Positions 32,087-40,666 of a stretch of 64,000 nt of DNA are shown piece by piece. Where the stretch lies: positions 62,001 to 126,000 of the forward strand of contig CAMXWF010000004.1 in NCBI GenBank assembly GCA_947252645.1. Direction: 5' to 3'. The notes beneath the pieces are model-generated. The model ran no database searches and was not told the DNA's origin. It worked only from the letters and a program-made list of their open reading frames with translations. Numbering within the stretch: the first letter of the stretch is position 1; every line of letters begins with the position of its first letter. A program made the position numbers and the translations under genes. Origin of the DNA: an uncultured Bacteroidia bacterium (GTDB lineage Bacteria > Bacteroidota > Bacteroidia > Bacteroidales > CAJPTX01).

Positions 32087-33739
32087 TCATCTTATTTTTT
32101 CTCTGGCGGCAGGGCGTTCCGCCTCAGCCGAACTGGGCGGCTGGAGTAGCGAGAGGCCTCTACGAGCCCAATCTTCAAATAGGGCAACTGCCTGGAGATA
32201 CTCGGCACTACGGGCATTGAGCACGCAACGAGCTGGGGAATCACCATAGAGCTCCTGGGTAAGCAGGACTTTAGCTCTGTAGGCCAGCACATCGCGGGCA
32301 GCAGAATCCATAGCCATGATAGAATCATCGGCCTTGGCCTGGATACAATATTTGCGCAGTGATTCCTCCATCTCCGGAGTCCAGCGGAAGGCCTCATCGA
32401 ACTGCTCAAAGGGCATACTAGGCTTACCATTGGCCCTGAAGTTAGCTTGGTACTCGTGAGCCCAACCGTACAGATGCCCCCCGCGCAGGAGGGCTAAAAC
32501 AGACCGCGGCATGCGGCTGGTGTCCATGGGGACGAGCACATCGGGAAGAATCCCACCACCACCGAAAACTGGTCGATGCGAATATTGCGTGTAGTAGATA
32601 AGCGAATCGGGCATGTCGAGCGTGTCGAGTAGACCATTTGCTCCATGCAGGAAGCGCTGGCGAAAGGCCTCAACATATTCCTTTCGGTGGCCAAGGACGT
32701 AGTGCCGCTGGATACAGCGGCCACTGGGGGTAAAGTAGCGGGCCTTGGTAAGACGCAGAAGCGCCCCGTTGTAGAGGCCCATTTGCTGCTGCACCAGTCC
32801 TTTCCCGCTACTTTGCTGCCCCACGATGACCGCCCGGTCGTTGTCCTGAAGCGCCCCAGCGACAATCTCGCTGGAGGAGGCACTGAAAGCATCGATCAGA
32901 ACAGCCATGGGCAGCTTGCTGTAAGAACCATTGACGTTCGCTGTGTACTCCTGCCGGGGCCAAGCTCTCCCCTTGGAATAGACTACGAGGGTGCTCTTGG
33001 GGAGAAAGAGTGCTGCCACATTGACTGCACTCTCCATGATGCCCCCGGGATTGCCCCGAAGGTCGAGGATCAGCGCCCGCATACCACAACGCTTGAGGGA
33101 ATCGAGAGCACTAGAGAGTTCCTGGCACGTAGTAGCCGAGAAATTAGTAAAGCTCACGTAACCTAGCTCCCTATTGACCATGTAGCTAGCATCAACAGAG
33201 CGTAGGGGGATGGAGTCGCGCAGCAAGCGGAAGCGCAGCGTATCGGCCTGGCGGAGGATTGTAAGGCGCACTGGGGTTCCCTTAGCCCCCCGTATGGCGC
33301 CATTGATCGTGTGGAAATTACTTGCGCCCACCACGGATTTGCCATCCACTGCCAGGATTCTATCCTCACTCAAAAGTCCACCGCGATGGGCAGGTGTACC
33401 TCGGATGACGGACATCACGCGCGCCGTATCCTGGTAGAGCCAATACTGGATACCAATACCGTAGAAGCGTCCCATGAGCTCCTCGTTGGTGCGCTGGGCC
33501 TCCCGAGCCGGGATGTAGTTGGAATAGGGGTCGAGCCCTTGGAGTAGGCTAACGATGGACTGCTCCACGAGGGTGTCGAGCCCCACGGGATCCACGTACT
33601 CCTTGTCTATCTGATCGAGCACCTGCAAGAGGGGAAGGGTCTCCAACGAAACGCCCACCTGCACCTGCTGCCCACCTGCTGGCCCTGCTAGGAATGCCGA
33701 AAGCAGAAGGGGCAGAATCCATACTCTAATACGTGCCAT
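32087..33739 (-). CDS. S41-family C-terminal processing peptidase
   Basis: Periplasmic serine protease of the CtpA/Prc type. A Sec signal peptide (RIRVWILPLLLSAFLAGPAGG) opens the 550-residue protein. A PDZ domain follows (VIRGTPAHRGGLLSEDRILA near residue 110), then the catalytic domain: ALILDLRGNPGGIMESAVNV, the nucleophile region DAFSASSSEIVAGALQDND with its catalytic Ser, and the general base Lys in GQQSSGKGLVQ. The last 150 residues are a helical C-terminal extension common in Bacteroidota members. ATG at 33739 gives the best signal peptide; the frame is open to 33772 but that would reach into the guaA stop. It is the last gene of the dnaN run. Confidence 0.93.
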   Translation of the reverse strand: MARIRVWILPLLLSAFLAGPAGGQQVQVGVSLETLPLLQVLDQIDKEYVDPVGLDTLVEQSIVSLLQGLDPYSNYIPAREAQRTNEELMGRFYGIGIQYWLYQDTARVMSVIRGTPAHRGGLLSEDRILAVDGKSVVGASNFHTINGAIRGAKGTPVRLTILRQADTLRFRLLRDSIPLRSVDASYMVNRELGYVSFTNFSATTCQELSSALDSLKRCGMRALILDLRGNPGGIMESAVNVAALFLPKSTLVVYSKGRAWPRQEYTANVNGSYSKLPMAVLIDAFSASSSEIVAGALQDNDRAVIVGQQSSGKGLVQQQMGLYNGALLRLTKARYFTPSGRCIQRHYVLGHRKEYVEAFRQRFLHGANGLLDTLDMPDSLIYYTQYSHRPVFGGGGILPDVLVPMDTSRMPRSVLALLRGGHLYGWAHEYQANFRANGKPSMPFEQFDEAFRWTPEMEESLRKYCIQAKADDSIMAMDSAARDVLAYRAKVLLTQELYGDSPARCVLNARSAEYLQAVALFEDWARRGLSLLQPPSSAEAERPAAREKIR

Positions 33740-33762
33740 AAAGCAGTAAAAGTGGCTAGCGG

Positions 33763-35307
33763 CTATTCCCACTCAATGGTTGCGGGGGGCTTGGAGCTCA
33801 CGTCGAACACGACTCGATTAATGCCCTTGACGTGGTTGATAATTGCGTTGGAAACCTCGGCCAGAAGGTCGTACGGGAGATGATACCAATCAGCCGTCAT
33901 GCCATCAACCGAGGTGACCGCCCGCAGGGCCAGAACCTCATCGTAACTACGCTCATCGCCCATCACGCCCACCGAGCGCACTGGCAAGAGGATCGCCCCG
34001 GCCTGCCAGATCTTACTGTACTCGCCCCAGGCTCGCAGGCAGTCAATAAAAATGGCATCGGCCTCTTGAAGCTTATGGACGCGCGCCCTGGTCACCTCGC
34101 CAAGCACCCTGATGGCCAAGCCAGGCCCCGGGAAAGGATGGCGCCAAAGAATATTGTCGGGCAGCTTGAGTGCTGACCCCACCTGGCGCACCTCGTCCTT
34201 GAAAAGCTCACGCAGCGGCTCCACCAAGCCAAGCCCCATCTGCTCTGGAAGACCGCCCACATTGTGGTGTGACTTAATCGTGACACTCGCCCCCGGGAGA
34301 CGGGCCGACTCTATCACATCAGGATAAATCGTCCCCTGTCCCAGCCACTTAATGCCCCGGAGTCGCTTAGCCACTCGCTCAAATTCCTCTACGAAGAGAT
34401 GCCCCACGATCTTACGCTTGGCCTCGGGGTCGGTAACGCCCTTAAGCCCCGCGAAAAAATGCTCGCTGGCATCTACCCCCTCCACCTGTAGCCCGAGTGC
34501 CTGGTAGGAAGCCAAGACCGAGCTATATTCGCCCTTACGCAGCAGGCCCGTATCTACAAAGATACAGTGGAGTTGCGAGCCTATAGCCCGGTGGAGCAAG
34601 AGCGCAGCCACGCTGCTATCCACTCCACCAGACAGCCCGAGCACCACCCCATCACCCCCAACCTGTTCCCGGAGATGGGCCACTGTACCCGCAATGAAGG
34701 CCTCGGGTGACCAATCGCACCGGCAGCCGCAGATATCCACCAAGAAATTGTGGAGGAGCTGCTGACCACAGAGCGTGTGGGTCACCTCCGGGTGAAACTG
34801 AACCCCGTAGAAGCTCTTATCACCCCAGGCAAACATGGCCACCTGAACCTGCGCAGTAGAGCCAAGAAGCGACCAGCCGGCAGGTAGCTGGGTGATAGTG
34901 TCGCCATGCGACATCCAAACCTGCGCCGACGGCGGGAGCCCCCCCGTGAGGGCACCGTGGCTAGCCAAGGTGAGGTCGGCCTTACCATATTCCCTTATCT
35001 GGCTACGGGTAAGCTGGCCCCCATAGTGGCGCACCATGAGCTGCGCACCGTAGCAAACGCCAAGCACTGGCACACGACCCTCTACCAAGGTGAAATCAAA
35101 ACCTGGCGCCGAAGCGTCCAATACGGAGCAAGGGCCACCAGAAAGAATGACCCCACGCACCCCCGCATCCAGGGGGAGTGTAGCACTGTAGGGCAAAACC
35201 TCACAGTAGACCTTCTGCTCTCGGATTCGACGTGCAAGCAGCTGGGTGTATTGTGATCCAAAGTCAACCACTAAAACTCGCTCTCGCGGCTGCTCTAAAG
35301 AGTTCAT
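33763..35307 (-). CDS. guaA: GMP synthase (glutamine-hydrolysing)
   Basis: Converts XMP to GMP using glutamine and ATP. The amidotransferase half has VLVVDFGSQYTQLLARRIRE, the nucleophile loop VLGVCYGAQLMVRHYGG with catalytic Cys near residue 83, and the His-x-Glu pair in GVQFHPEVTHT near 170. The synthetase half has the PP-loop GLSGGVDSSVAALLLHRAIG near 228, and the dimerisation domain ends with PPATIEWE, the usual C-terminus. ATG at 35307 (514 residues) is chosen over upstream ATGs at 35313 and 35340. It lies 20 bases after comF and 23 before the S41 protease, inside the dnaN run. Confidence 0.97.
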   Translation of the reverse strand: MNSLEQPRERVLVVDFGSQYTQLLARRIREQKVYCEVLPYSATLPLDAGVRGVILSGGPCSVLDASAPGFDFTLVEGRVPVLGVCYGAQLMVRHYGGQLTRSQIREYGKADLTLASHGALTGGLPPSAQVWMSHGDTITQLPAGWSLLGSTAQVQVAMFAWGDKSFYGVQFHPEVTHTLCGQQLLHNFLVDICGCRCDWSPEAFIAGTVAHLREQVGGDGVVLGLSGGVDSSVAALLLHRAIGSQLHCIFVDTGLLRKGEYSSVLASYQALGLQVEGVDASEHFFAGLKGVTDPEAKRKIVGHLFVEEFERVAKRLRGIKWLGQGTIYPDVIESARLPGASVTIKSHHNVGGLPEQMGLGLVEPLRELFKDEVRQVGSALKLPDNILWRHPFPGPGLAIRVLGEVTRARVHKLQEADAIFIDCLRAWGEYSKIWQAGAILLPVRSVGVMGDERSYDEVLALRAVTSVDGMTADWYHLPYDLLAEVSNAIINHVKGINRVVFDVSSKPPATIEWE

Positions 35308-35327
35308 GGGCATAATATCTAGTGAAG

Positions 35328-36107
35328 CTAGTAAGAGCATGCTCCCAGGTAGGCAATGCCAGATGGCCCGATGGGAGAAGTGGGCTGCGCATCCACATCG
35401 GCATCCCCATAATCGCCCAAGAGCCGCAACATGCCCCCACCGAACATACGCATGGTGATGGCCACACTGGCCAGGCTAAGCCTTACGCCGGGGATGGCTC
35501 GCAAAGCACGGGCACAGTTTCCTATGGTGGCCCCCGTGGTTACAACATCATCCACCAGCAGGAGATGCTTGCCATGGGCCCTTTCGGGATGCCAAAGGGA
35601 GAACACATTGCTCATATTATTCAGACGGCGTGCGAGGTCAGGCATATGGGTTTGTGTGGTGGTAAAGCGGTTGCGCCGCAGCACGTGGAGCACCGGGAGT
35701 CCCAACTCCTTGGCCATACCACGGGCAATGAGCTGGGACTGGTTGTAACCCCTAATAAGCTGTTTGCGCCAATGAAGAGGCACTGGGACAATGGCATCGA
35801 AGGCTGGCCGCTGGTCAGCCGAGGCCACATAGCGCCCCAAGAGATGCCCGAGCGAAAGGCCGTTGCGTAAATACCCGTGGTACTTCAGATCTATGATGGC
35901 CTGATGAAGCATGCTGCGCTCCTGGAAAATCTGTAGCGAATAGGCAAAATCTATGGGCGCAAACACCCGCAGGGCCTTGAGTAGCACGGTAGACTGCACA
36001 TGGTTGAGCTGCGTGTAGCGCTGCCGCAGGAGGCAATGCGGACACAAGCCATCTCCTTCCCGCACGTACCGAGCACCACACCAACCGCACTGGGTCACCT
36101 GCTGCAT
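35328..36107 (-). CDS. comF: ComF-family phosphoribosyltransferase-like protein
   Basis: ComF/GntX family: associated with DNA uptake in competent bacteria, function in others unclear. The 259-residue protein begins with a zinc-ribbon of two Cys pairs (CGWC and CPHC within the first 25 residues), then IIDLKYHGYLRNG near 70, IVPVPLHWRKQLIRGYNQSQ near 107, and the PRPP-binding loop HLLLVDDVVTTGATIG near 180. About 20 extra residues follow the family end (DADVDAQPTSPIGPSG), a Gly/Ala-rich tail of unknown value. ATG at 36107 directly precedes the zinc ribbon. With dprA at 2.3 kb it is the second transformation-linked gene in the window. Confidence 0.92.
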   Translation of the reverse strand: MQQVTQCGWCGARYVREGDGLCPHCLLRQRYTQLNHVQSTVLLKALRVFAPIDFAYSLQIFQERSMLHQAIIDLKYHGYLRNGLSLGHLLGRYVASADQRPAFDAIVPVPLHWRKQLIRGYNQSQLIARGMAKELGLPVLHVLRRNRFTTTQTHMPDLARRLNNMSNVFSLWHPERAHGKHLLLVDDVVTTGATIGNCARALRAIPGVRLSLASVAITMRMFGGGMLRLLGDYGDADVDAQPTSPIGPSGIAYLGACSY

Positions 36108-36152
36108 AACCTATCACTGCCCGAGCTAAGACCTTGCGATAAAACGAGGCGA

Positions 36153-36911
36153 TCAGCTATTCTCTTTTCCTAGCACCCTGCGCAGGGTGAGCTTAGTGTA
36201 CTGGGGAAAGTCCCTCTCCTGTATCCAGGCGTAGTAGCCTGGATTGGTGGCGTGGACATCCTTTACGCGCTGCCCCTTGTACTTGCCAAAATTGTAGACC
36301 GCCTCGCCCTGGGCATCGTAGAGCAGCATGCCCGCAAGATCAGCGGTTTGGCGAACGTGGCTATACTCCGCAAGCTTCTCCACCGAGGATGGGAGATCGT
36401 GGTACATTCTGAGCTGCCCCTGGAGAACCGCCATGGTGGCCTTGGAGTCACCCAAAGCCGAGTGGGCATCCTCCACCTCCCCGTGGCAGTAATAGGCCAT
36501 GGCCCCTGCCAGCGTGCGCGGCATACGCGCCAGGAAGATATTCATGACGTCGATGCAGTGGTAGTCGTCCACATTGAAGCTGCGCCCCGCGCGGAGCAGC
36601 TCCTCGGCCAACAGGGGAATATCAAAGCGGAGGCAATTGTACCCCGCGAGGTCGCAACCCCGCATGAGCTCCAGCACCTGGTCGGCAATGTCAGCAAAAC
36701 GAGGGGCTTGCGCCACGTCCTCATCGTAGATATGGTGTACCTCCGAAACGTGCGCTGGGATGGGAATCCCAGGATTAACCCTCGTCTCGAACTCCTCGGT
36801 GTGCCCATCGGGAAACCACTTGAGAAAAGCGATCTCCACGATACGATCCGAGCCCACATCGAGCCCCGTGGTCTCCAGATCGAAAAAAAGCAACGGTCGG
36901 CTAAGGCGCAT
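36153..36911 (-). CDS. DnaQ-like 3'-5' exonuclease
   Basis: DEDDh exonuclease related to the proofreading epsilon subunit of DNA polymerase III. Exo I is LLFFDLETTGLDVGSDRIVE at the N-terminus with the first Asp and Glu, Exo II is GYNCLRFDIPLLAEEL near residue 90 with its Asp, and Exo III is AHSALGDSKATMAVL near 150 with the general-base His and last Asp. The C-terminal 50 residues (AVYNFGKYKGQRVKDV) form the small extra domain seen in Bacteroidota homologues. It begins 2 bases after the dnaN stop, so the clamp and this nuclease are produced from one message, consistent with a replication role. Whether it is the true proofreading subunit is not shown. Confidence 0.93.
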   Translation of the reverse strand: MRLSRPLLFFDLETTGLDVGSDRIVEIAFLKWFPDGHTEEFETRVNPGIPIPAHVSEVHHIYDEDVAQAPRFADIADQVLELMRGCDLAGYNCLRFDIPLLAEELLRAGRSFNVDDYHCIDVMNIFLARMPRTLAGAMAYYCHGEVEDAHSALGDSKATMAVLQGQLRMYHDLPSSVEKLAEYSHVRQTADLAGMLLYDAQGEAVYNFGKYKGQRVKDVHATNPGYYAWIQERDFPQYTKLTLRRVLGKENS

Positions 36912-36913
36912 GG

Positions 36914-38083
36914 CTATTCGATGGACGAGGTAAAGTCCGAGGTACTCACCTGATTGAGGGCAACCAACACCTTGTAGGATACGTGCTCATCCTCCGGCTC
37001 GCTCGGCTCAAAAACCACCTGATTGACCTCGGGAGAAAAGCGCACCACCGTGAACTCCGAGTAGATCGTGCTGACCACCTCGGCCACCTTCTCGGCATTC
37101 ATATAGATCGAACGCTCCTGCCCATCGTAGGTGCACTCCATGCTCTGCCGGGCAGAACTATTGTAGAAATCGTTATCCGCCGACATGGTCAGCCTGTTAT
37201 CCTTGACTTCCAGACCAACCAAGTGGTGCACACCCTGGGAAAAAGGCACCACCTGCCGGAAGGCATTGAGGAGCAGTCCCGTATCCACCTTCAGCACATC
37301 GGGGAACTCCGGCTTGAGTAGCATCTCGTAGGACGGGAAATGGTCCTCCATGAGCTGGCAGACGAACTGGAGGGTCGGGGTGTTGATGAGAAGCTTGCTA
37401 TCATCAAACTGTAGCTGCACCGCATCATCGTCAGTAGGGATAATGCTCTGGATCGTTTGCGCAGCCTTGTAGGATATGAACATGATGTGCGGCTGCTCGG
37501 TGGTATACTCCGACAGCGTGTAGAGCGGGAGACGGAAGGCATCGGTGGTCACAAAGCGCATCCCCTCCGCGCACACCTCTATCCGCACGCCCTTATTTTC
37601 AGCCCCCATTCCTTCGCCTTGACTGGCTGCGTAGAGCGTGTGGTTGATGCCCGACACAAACATGTCGCCAGGCATAGTCAGCTCGGCCTGGGATTCGGCA
37701 TCGAGCTCGGGGAACTCGGGGAATAAAGACACCGACTCATACTGGAGGGCGAAATCTCCCACCTTTACCCCCTGATCGAAGGAAGCCCTCACTTGCCGAT
37801 GCTCCTCATCGAGCGAGAATTCAAGCGGAATGTCGGGATAGGCCTTAAGCGCATCTATCAGGAGCTTCGCGGGAACGCAAGCCACCCCCTCCTCGAGAAT
37901 CGAGGGCAGCTCGAAGCAGGTGCTTATCGTCATCTCCTCGTCGGCAGCAGTCAGATGGAGCTGGCCTCCTTCTGCTCTGAAAAGAATGCAGCTGAGAATA
38001 GACCCAGTGCCCTTCTGGGCAACTGCCCGATTGCAGACCGAGAGGTGCTTCAGGAGCACGCTGCTGGAAACCGTAAATTTCAT
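36914..38083 (-). CDS. dnaN: DNA polymerase III beta subunit (sliding clamp)
   Basis: Ring-forming processivity clamp of the replicative polymerase. The 389-residue length is normal for three repeated domains. It starts MKFTVSSSVLLKHLSVCNRA, followed by LSCILFRAEGGQLHLTAADE; domain 2 carries LYAASQGEG and FVTTDAFRLPLY (near residue 186), and domain 3 the SADNDFYNSSARQSMEC segment. The gene heads a five-gene minus-strand run (exonuclease, comF, guaA, S41 protease) with gaps of 2 to 45 bases, behind a perfect -7 element about 60 bases upstream. dnaA, recF and gyrB are not beside it, so this is probably not the replication origin. Confidence 0.97.
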   Translation of the reverse strand: MKFTVSSSVLLKHLSVCNRAVAQKGTGSILSCILFRAEGGQLHLTAADEEMTISTCFELPSILEEGVACVPAKLLIDALKAYPDIPLEFSLDEEHRQVRASFDQGVKVGDFALQYESVSLFPEFPELDAESQAELTMPGDMFVSGINHTLYAASQGEGMGAENKGVRIEVCAEGMRFVTTDAFRLPLYTLSEYTTEQPHIMFISYKAAQTIQSIIPTDDDAVQLQFDDSKLLINTPTLQFVCQLMEDHFPSYEMLLKPEFPDVLKVDTGLLLNAFRQVVPFSQGVHHLVGLEVKDNRLTMSADNDFYNSSARQSMECTYDGQERSIYMNAEKVAEVVSTIYSEFTVVRFSPEVNQVVFEPSEPEDEHVSYKVLVALNQVSTSDFTSSIE

Positions 38084-38142
38084 AAAGTATTGGCCTTTTA
38101 GCGCAGCCTACCCGCCGTCACGGGGCATACCGCTACAGGGGG

Positions 38143-38150
38143 CAAAGGTA
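38143..38150 (-). promoter_or_regulatory. -7 element for the dnaN operon
   Basis: The minus strand reads TACCTTTG, 60 bases before the dnaN ATG. It forms a divergent pair with the element at 38218. Confidence 0.75.
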
Positions 38151-38217
38151 CGCTTTTACGGCTAAATTCCAGGAGAGGCTACGCGAAGGGGCTCTCCAGC
38201 GCAAATGGCAAAATGCA

Positions 38218-38225
38218 TACATTCG
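38218..38225 (+). promoter_or_regulatory. -7 element (TTCG variant) for the DUF4293 gene
   Basis: TACATTCG, one base from TAnnTTTG, 25 bases before the ATG at 38250. It rules out the earlier in-frame codon at 38205, which lies upstream of the element. Confidence 0.5.
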
Positions 38226-38249
38226 CGGCGGTTTAAAGCACAGTGCCCT

Positions 38250-38699
38250 ATGATTCAACGCATGCAGTCCCTCTACTGGCTCCTGGCGGCAGCCGCCACC
38301 ATAGCCGCTTGCTTTTTACCCTACGCCAGCCTTTACCCTGCGCCCACCGAGGTGCATCTCACCCCCATGGGAATATCTGGGGGTGAGGGGGCGAACCAAG
38401 GAACGCTGCCCGTGCTGTTCCTACTGGCCGTGGCGGCTGTAGCGCAGGTTGTGGCCATCTTCCTTTACAAAAAGCGCCCTTGGCAGCTACGGCTGTCGAT
38501 ATGGGCCATCGTTGTGCTGGTAGGCACCGTAGGCGTGGAGGTATGCTACGCCTTTGCCACGGGAATACGGCTAGAGATCAATTGGCACATCCAATTTGCC
38601 ATGGCACTCCCCCTCATAGGGGCCGTGTTGACCTACCTCGCGCTGCACGCGGTGCGCAGGGATCAAGCCTACCTGCGGCGGATGAGCCGGCTGCGCTAG
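38250..38699 (+). CDS. DUF4293 family membrane protein
   Basis: Small Bacteroidota-specific membrane protein of 149 residues. It begins MIQRMQSLYWLLAAAATIAA, the characteristic opening of DUF4293, and has four hydrophobic segments: about 8-25, 50-70 (VLFLLAVAAVAQVVAIFLY), 80-101 (WAIVVLVGTVGVEVCYAF) and 113-133. The tail is basic (RRDQAYLRRMSRLR). Function is unknown. The ATG at 38250 fits both the family start and the promoter position. Its TAG stop shares the sequence CTAG with the stop of the convergent chemoreceptor gene. Confidence 0.85.
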   Translation: MIQRMQSLYWLLAAAATIAACFLPYASLYPAPTEVHLTPMGISGGEGANQGTLPVLFLLAVAAVAQVVAIFLYKKRPWQLRLSIWAIVVLVGTVGVEVCYAFATGIRLEINWHIQFAMALPLIGAVLTYLALHAVRRDQAYLRRMSRLR

Positions 38700-40474
38700 G
38701 CCTCGGGGCCCTGCACAGCATGGAAGAAGGCCAAAAGATCGGTCAGGCGGTGCGCATCGTCTTTTAGCTCTACGGCGCTGGCCTCCATTTGCTGGCTGGC
38801 GGCCGCATTCTGCTGTGCCAGCTCATTGAGCTGCTGAACTGAATGGCTCACCACCTGCGTCCCTTCCTGCTGCTCCTTCGCCGAAACCACCAATTGCTGC
38901 GTCTGCTCCGCGGAGCGCTTCATAGCGGGCACCAATTCAGACAAGTCATTAGCCGCCACTTGGAAAGCCGCCGCCACCGCTTGCGCCGAGACCACGATGC
39001 GCTTCGAGGAGAGCTGGCTAGCCCCAGCCAACTTCCTCACCTCACCAGCCACCACGGCAAAGCCGCGCCCCGCCGCGCCGGCCCTTGCGGCCTCCACGGC
39101 AGCATTGAGCGCCAAAATCTCGGTCTGCTCCGCCACCTCCTTCACCATGCCCACTTCGCCCCGGATCTGCTCCACCGTAACGCCGTTTTGCCTTGTGCTC
39201 TCCACGAGCTTCTGGAGCTGCTCCATGGCCCCTTGGAAGACCTGCGCCGCCTTGAAAGCCCCCGCAGATGCCTCGGCTATCCGGGTCGAGATTTGCGCCA
39301 TGGTAGAGGTGGCCAAATCGAGGCTGCTGGCCTGCTGCGATGCCCCACTAGCTATAACGTGCGCCGACTGGGTCAGCTGGTCGCTGGCCTCTGCCAGATG
39401 GAGCGCCACGCTGCGGCTCTCCCCTATCATCTGCACGAGGCGATCGACTAGCTGCAGGAGACAACGCCCCATATCGCCCACCTCGTCGCGACGTTGCGCA
39501 AGCAGCACGCAGGTCTCCGCCATGCCGATATCTCCCGACGACATGCGCGTTAAGGCCCCCGAAAAGGTCTTGAGCGGCATGGCGATACTGCGCGCCGTGA
39601 AGCCCGAAATGACCCACCAGAAAAGAACAATGATCAGCAAGGCCACGGCAAAGGAAACTAAGACGTTTCGACGCAAATCGAAAAGAAACGCCTTGTGCAA
39701 AAGAATCGTCTGGTTGACTGAAGTAGAGACGTTATCGAGGAGCTGCGTGACATGTTGGCGGGCCACCAAGAAAGTATCGAGCTGCTGGCCTGTGGACTCT
39801 ATGCCCTCCACGAAGCCCACCAACATGGCCCGGAGGGTGTCATCGGTACGGGCAGCCGGGCGCTGCTGCGCCTGGGCTATGAGCGTCTGCGCGCGCTGCA
39901 TGGCTTCGCTTGCCGTGTTCTCCTCCCAAAAGGCCGTGCTGAAGAGCATAGTGCCCTCCAGGAGACCGTAGGCCATTGCGCCGTCAGATTGCAGCAACGG
40001 ATGGCGCTGGGTATAACGGGCCAGCTGGCCCCCAAAATCGTATAGGGAAGTAAACTGGATCTTAAAGAAAAGCTGGGCATCAAAGAACTGCTGGAGGGGC
40101 GTTTTCAGATCGCTGAGCCGATGGCTCAGATCCTGGTAGCCGAGTACGGTCTCCTCCCGGGCCTCGGGCAGCAGCGTGCTATCGAGCAGCGTGACCACCG
40201 TGCGCAAGGCCCCTTGCGCCGTATCGGCCAAAACCTGCAACTGCGAGAGGTCCGCCGTACTCTTGAAAAGCGCTGCTCGCACCGAGCCCAAGGGTCGCAC
40301 CAACTCATTGACATCGGCCATGGCGCGGCCATAAATCACCAGCTTGTTGACGCTGTAAAGGGCCACGCCCAGCAGCAGCAGCAGCAGCAGTAGGCAGATG
40401 GAGTTATTGATGAAGAGCTTCTTTCGTATCGATGAATCAGAGAACTTCTGTCGCAGTCCAAACAGCGTTAGCAT
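38696..40474 (-). CDS. Methyl-accepting chemotaxis protein (4-helix-bundle-like sensor)
   Basis: Chemoreceptor of 592 residues. The N-terminus (KKLFINNSICLLLLLLLLGV) resembles that of the receptor at 52.4 kb, giving a first membrane helix at about 22-45, a periplasmic helical region at about 46-255, a second helix (VSFAVALLIIVLFWWVISGF) and a HAMP-like segment. The signalling tip reads EQTEILALNAAVEAARAGAA, followed by GRGFAVVAGEVRKLA and an atypical GASQLSSKRIV. No NWETF-type methyltransferase tether is present. The frame is open to 40666, but ATG at 40474 starts just before the first helix and fits the promoter at 40588. No ligand is predicted, and no cheA or cheW is in the window. Confidence 0.93.
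   Translation of the reverse strand: MLTLFGLRQKFSDSSIRKKLFINNSICLLLLLLLLGVALYSVNKLVIYGRAMADVNELVRPLGSVRAALFKSTADLSQLQVLADTAQGALRTVVTLLDSTLLPEAREETVLGYQDLSHRLSDLKTPLQQFFDAQLFFKIQFTSLYDFGGQLARYTQRHPLLQSDGAMAYGLLEGTMLFSTAFWEENTASEAMQRAQTLIAQAQQRPAARTDDTLRAMLVGFVEGIESTGQQLDTFLVARQHVTQLLDNVSTSVNQTILLHKAFLFDLRRNVLVSFAVALLIIVLFWWVISGFTARSIAMPLKTFSGALTRMSSGDIGMAETCVLLAQRRDEVGDMGRCLLQLVDRLVQMIGESRSVALHLAEASDQLTQSAHVIASGASQQASSLDLATSTMAQISTRIAEASAGAFKAAQVFQGAMEQLQKLVESTRQNGVTVEQIRGEVGMVKEVAEQTEILALNAAVEAARAGAAGRGFAVVAGEVRKLAGASQLSSKRIVVSAQAVAAAFQVAANDLSELVPAMKRSAEQTQQLVVSAKEQQEGTQVVSHSVQQLNELAQQNAAASQQMEASAVELKDDAHRLTDLLAFFHAVQGPEA
40370..40390 (-). repeat. Seven-unit CTG tract in the first membrane helix of the chemoreceptor
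   Basis: Seven perfect CAG units on the plus strand (CTG on the coding strand) encode consecutive Leu residues in the first membrane helix. Slippage would change helix length in steps of one residue and keep the frame. Confidence 0.7.
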
Positions 40475-40587
40475 ACTCGCGGCCCTCCCAGCATTGTCGG
40501 CCTCGCCGCCGCCAGATAAACACTGCACCCCGCGCAGCACGTGATCACAACGGAGAACGGCAGAGGCACCTTGCGCTTCGACTGTCG

Positions 40588-40595
40588 CGAAGGTA
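40588..40595 (-). promoter_or_regulatory. -7 element (TTCG variant) for the chemoreceptor gene
   Basis: The minus strand reads TACCTTCG, 114 bases before the ATG at 40474, giving a leader of about 107 bases. It lies in the gap between murI and the receptor. Confidence 0.5.
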
Positions 40596-40666
40596 GTGAG
40601 AAAACGATTGCATGCACTAGCCAAATTTTGGGAGGCACCGCCTGCGCACCAAGGCACCACCCGCAA

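Noticed and set aside
38083..38250. Replication origin next to dnaN
   Set aside because: No DnaA-box cluster was found and dnaA, recF and gyrB are absent; the gap is fully explained by two divergent promoters.
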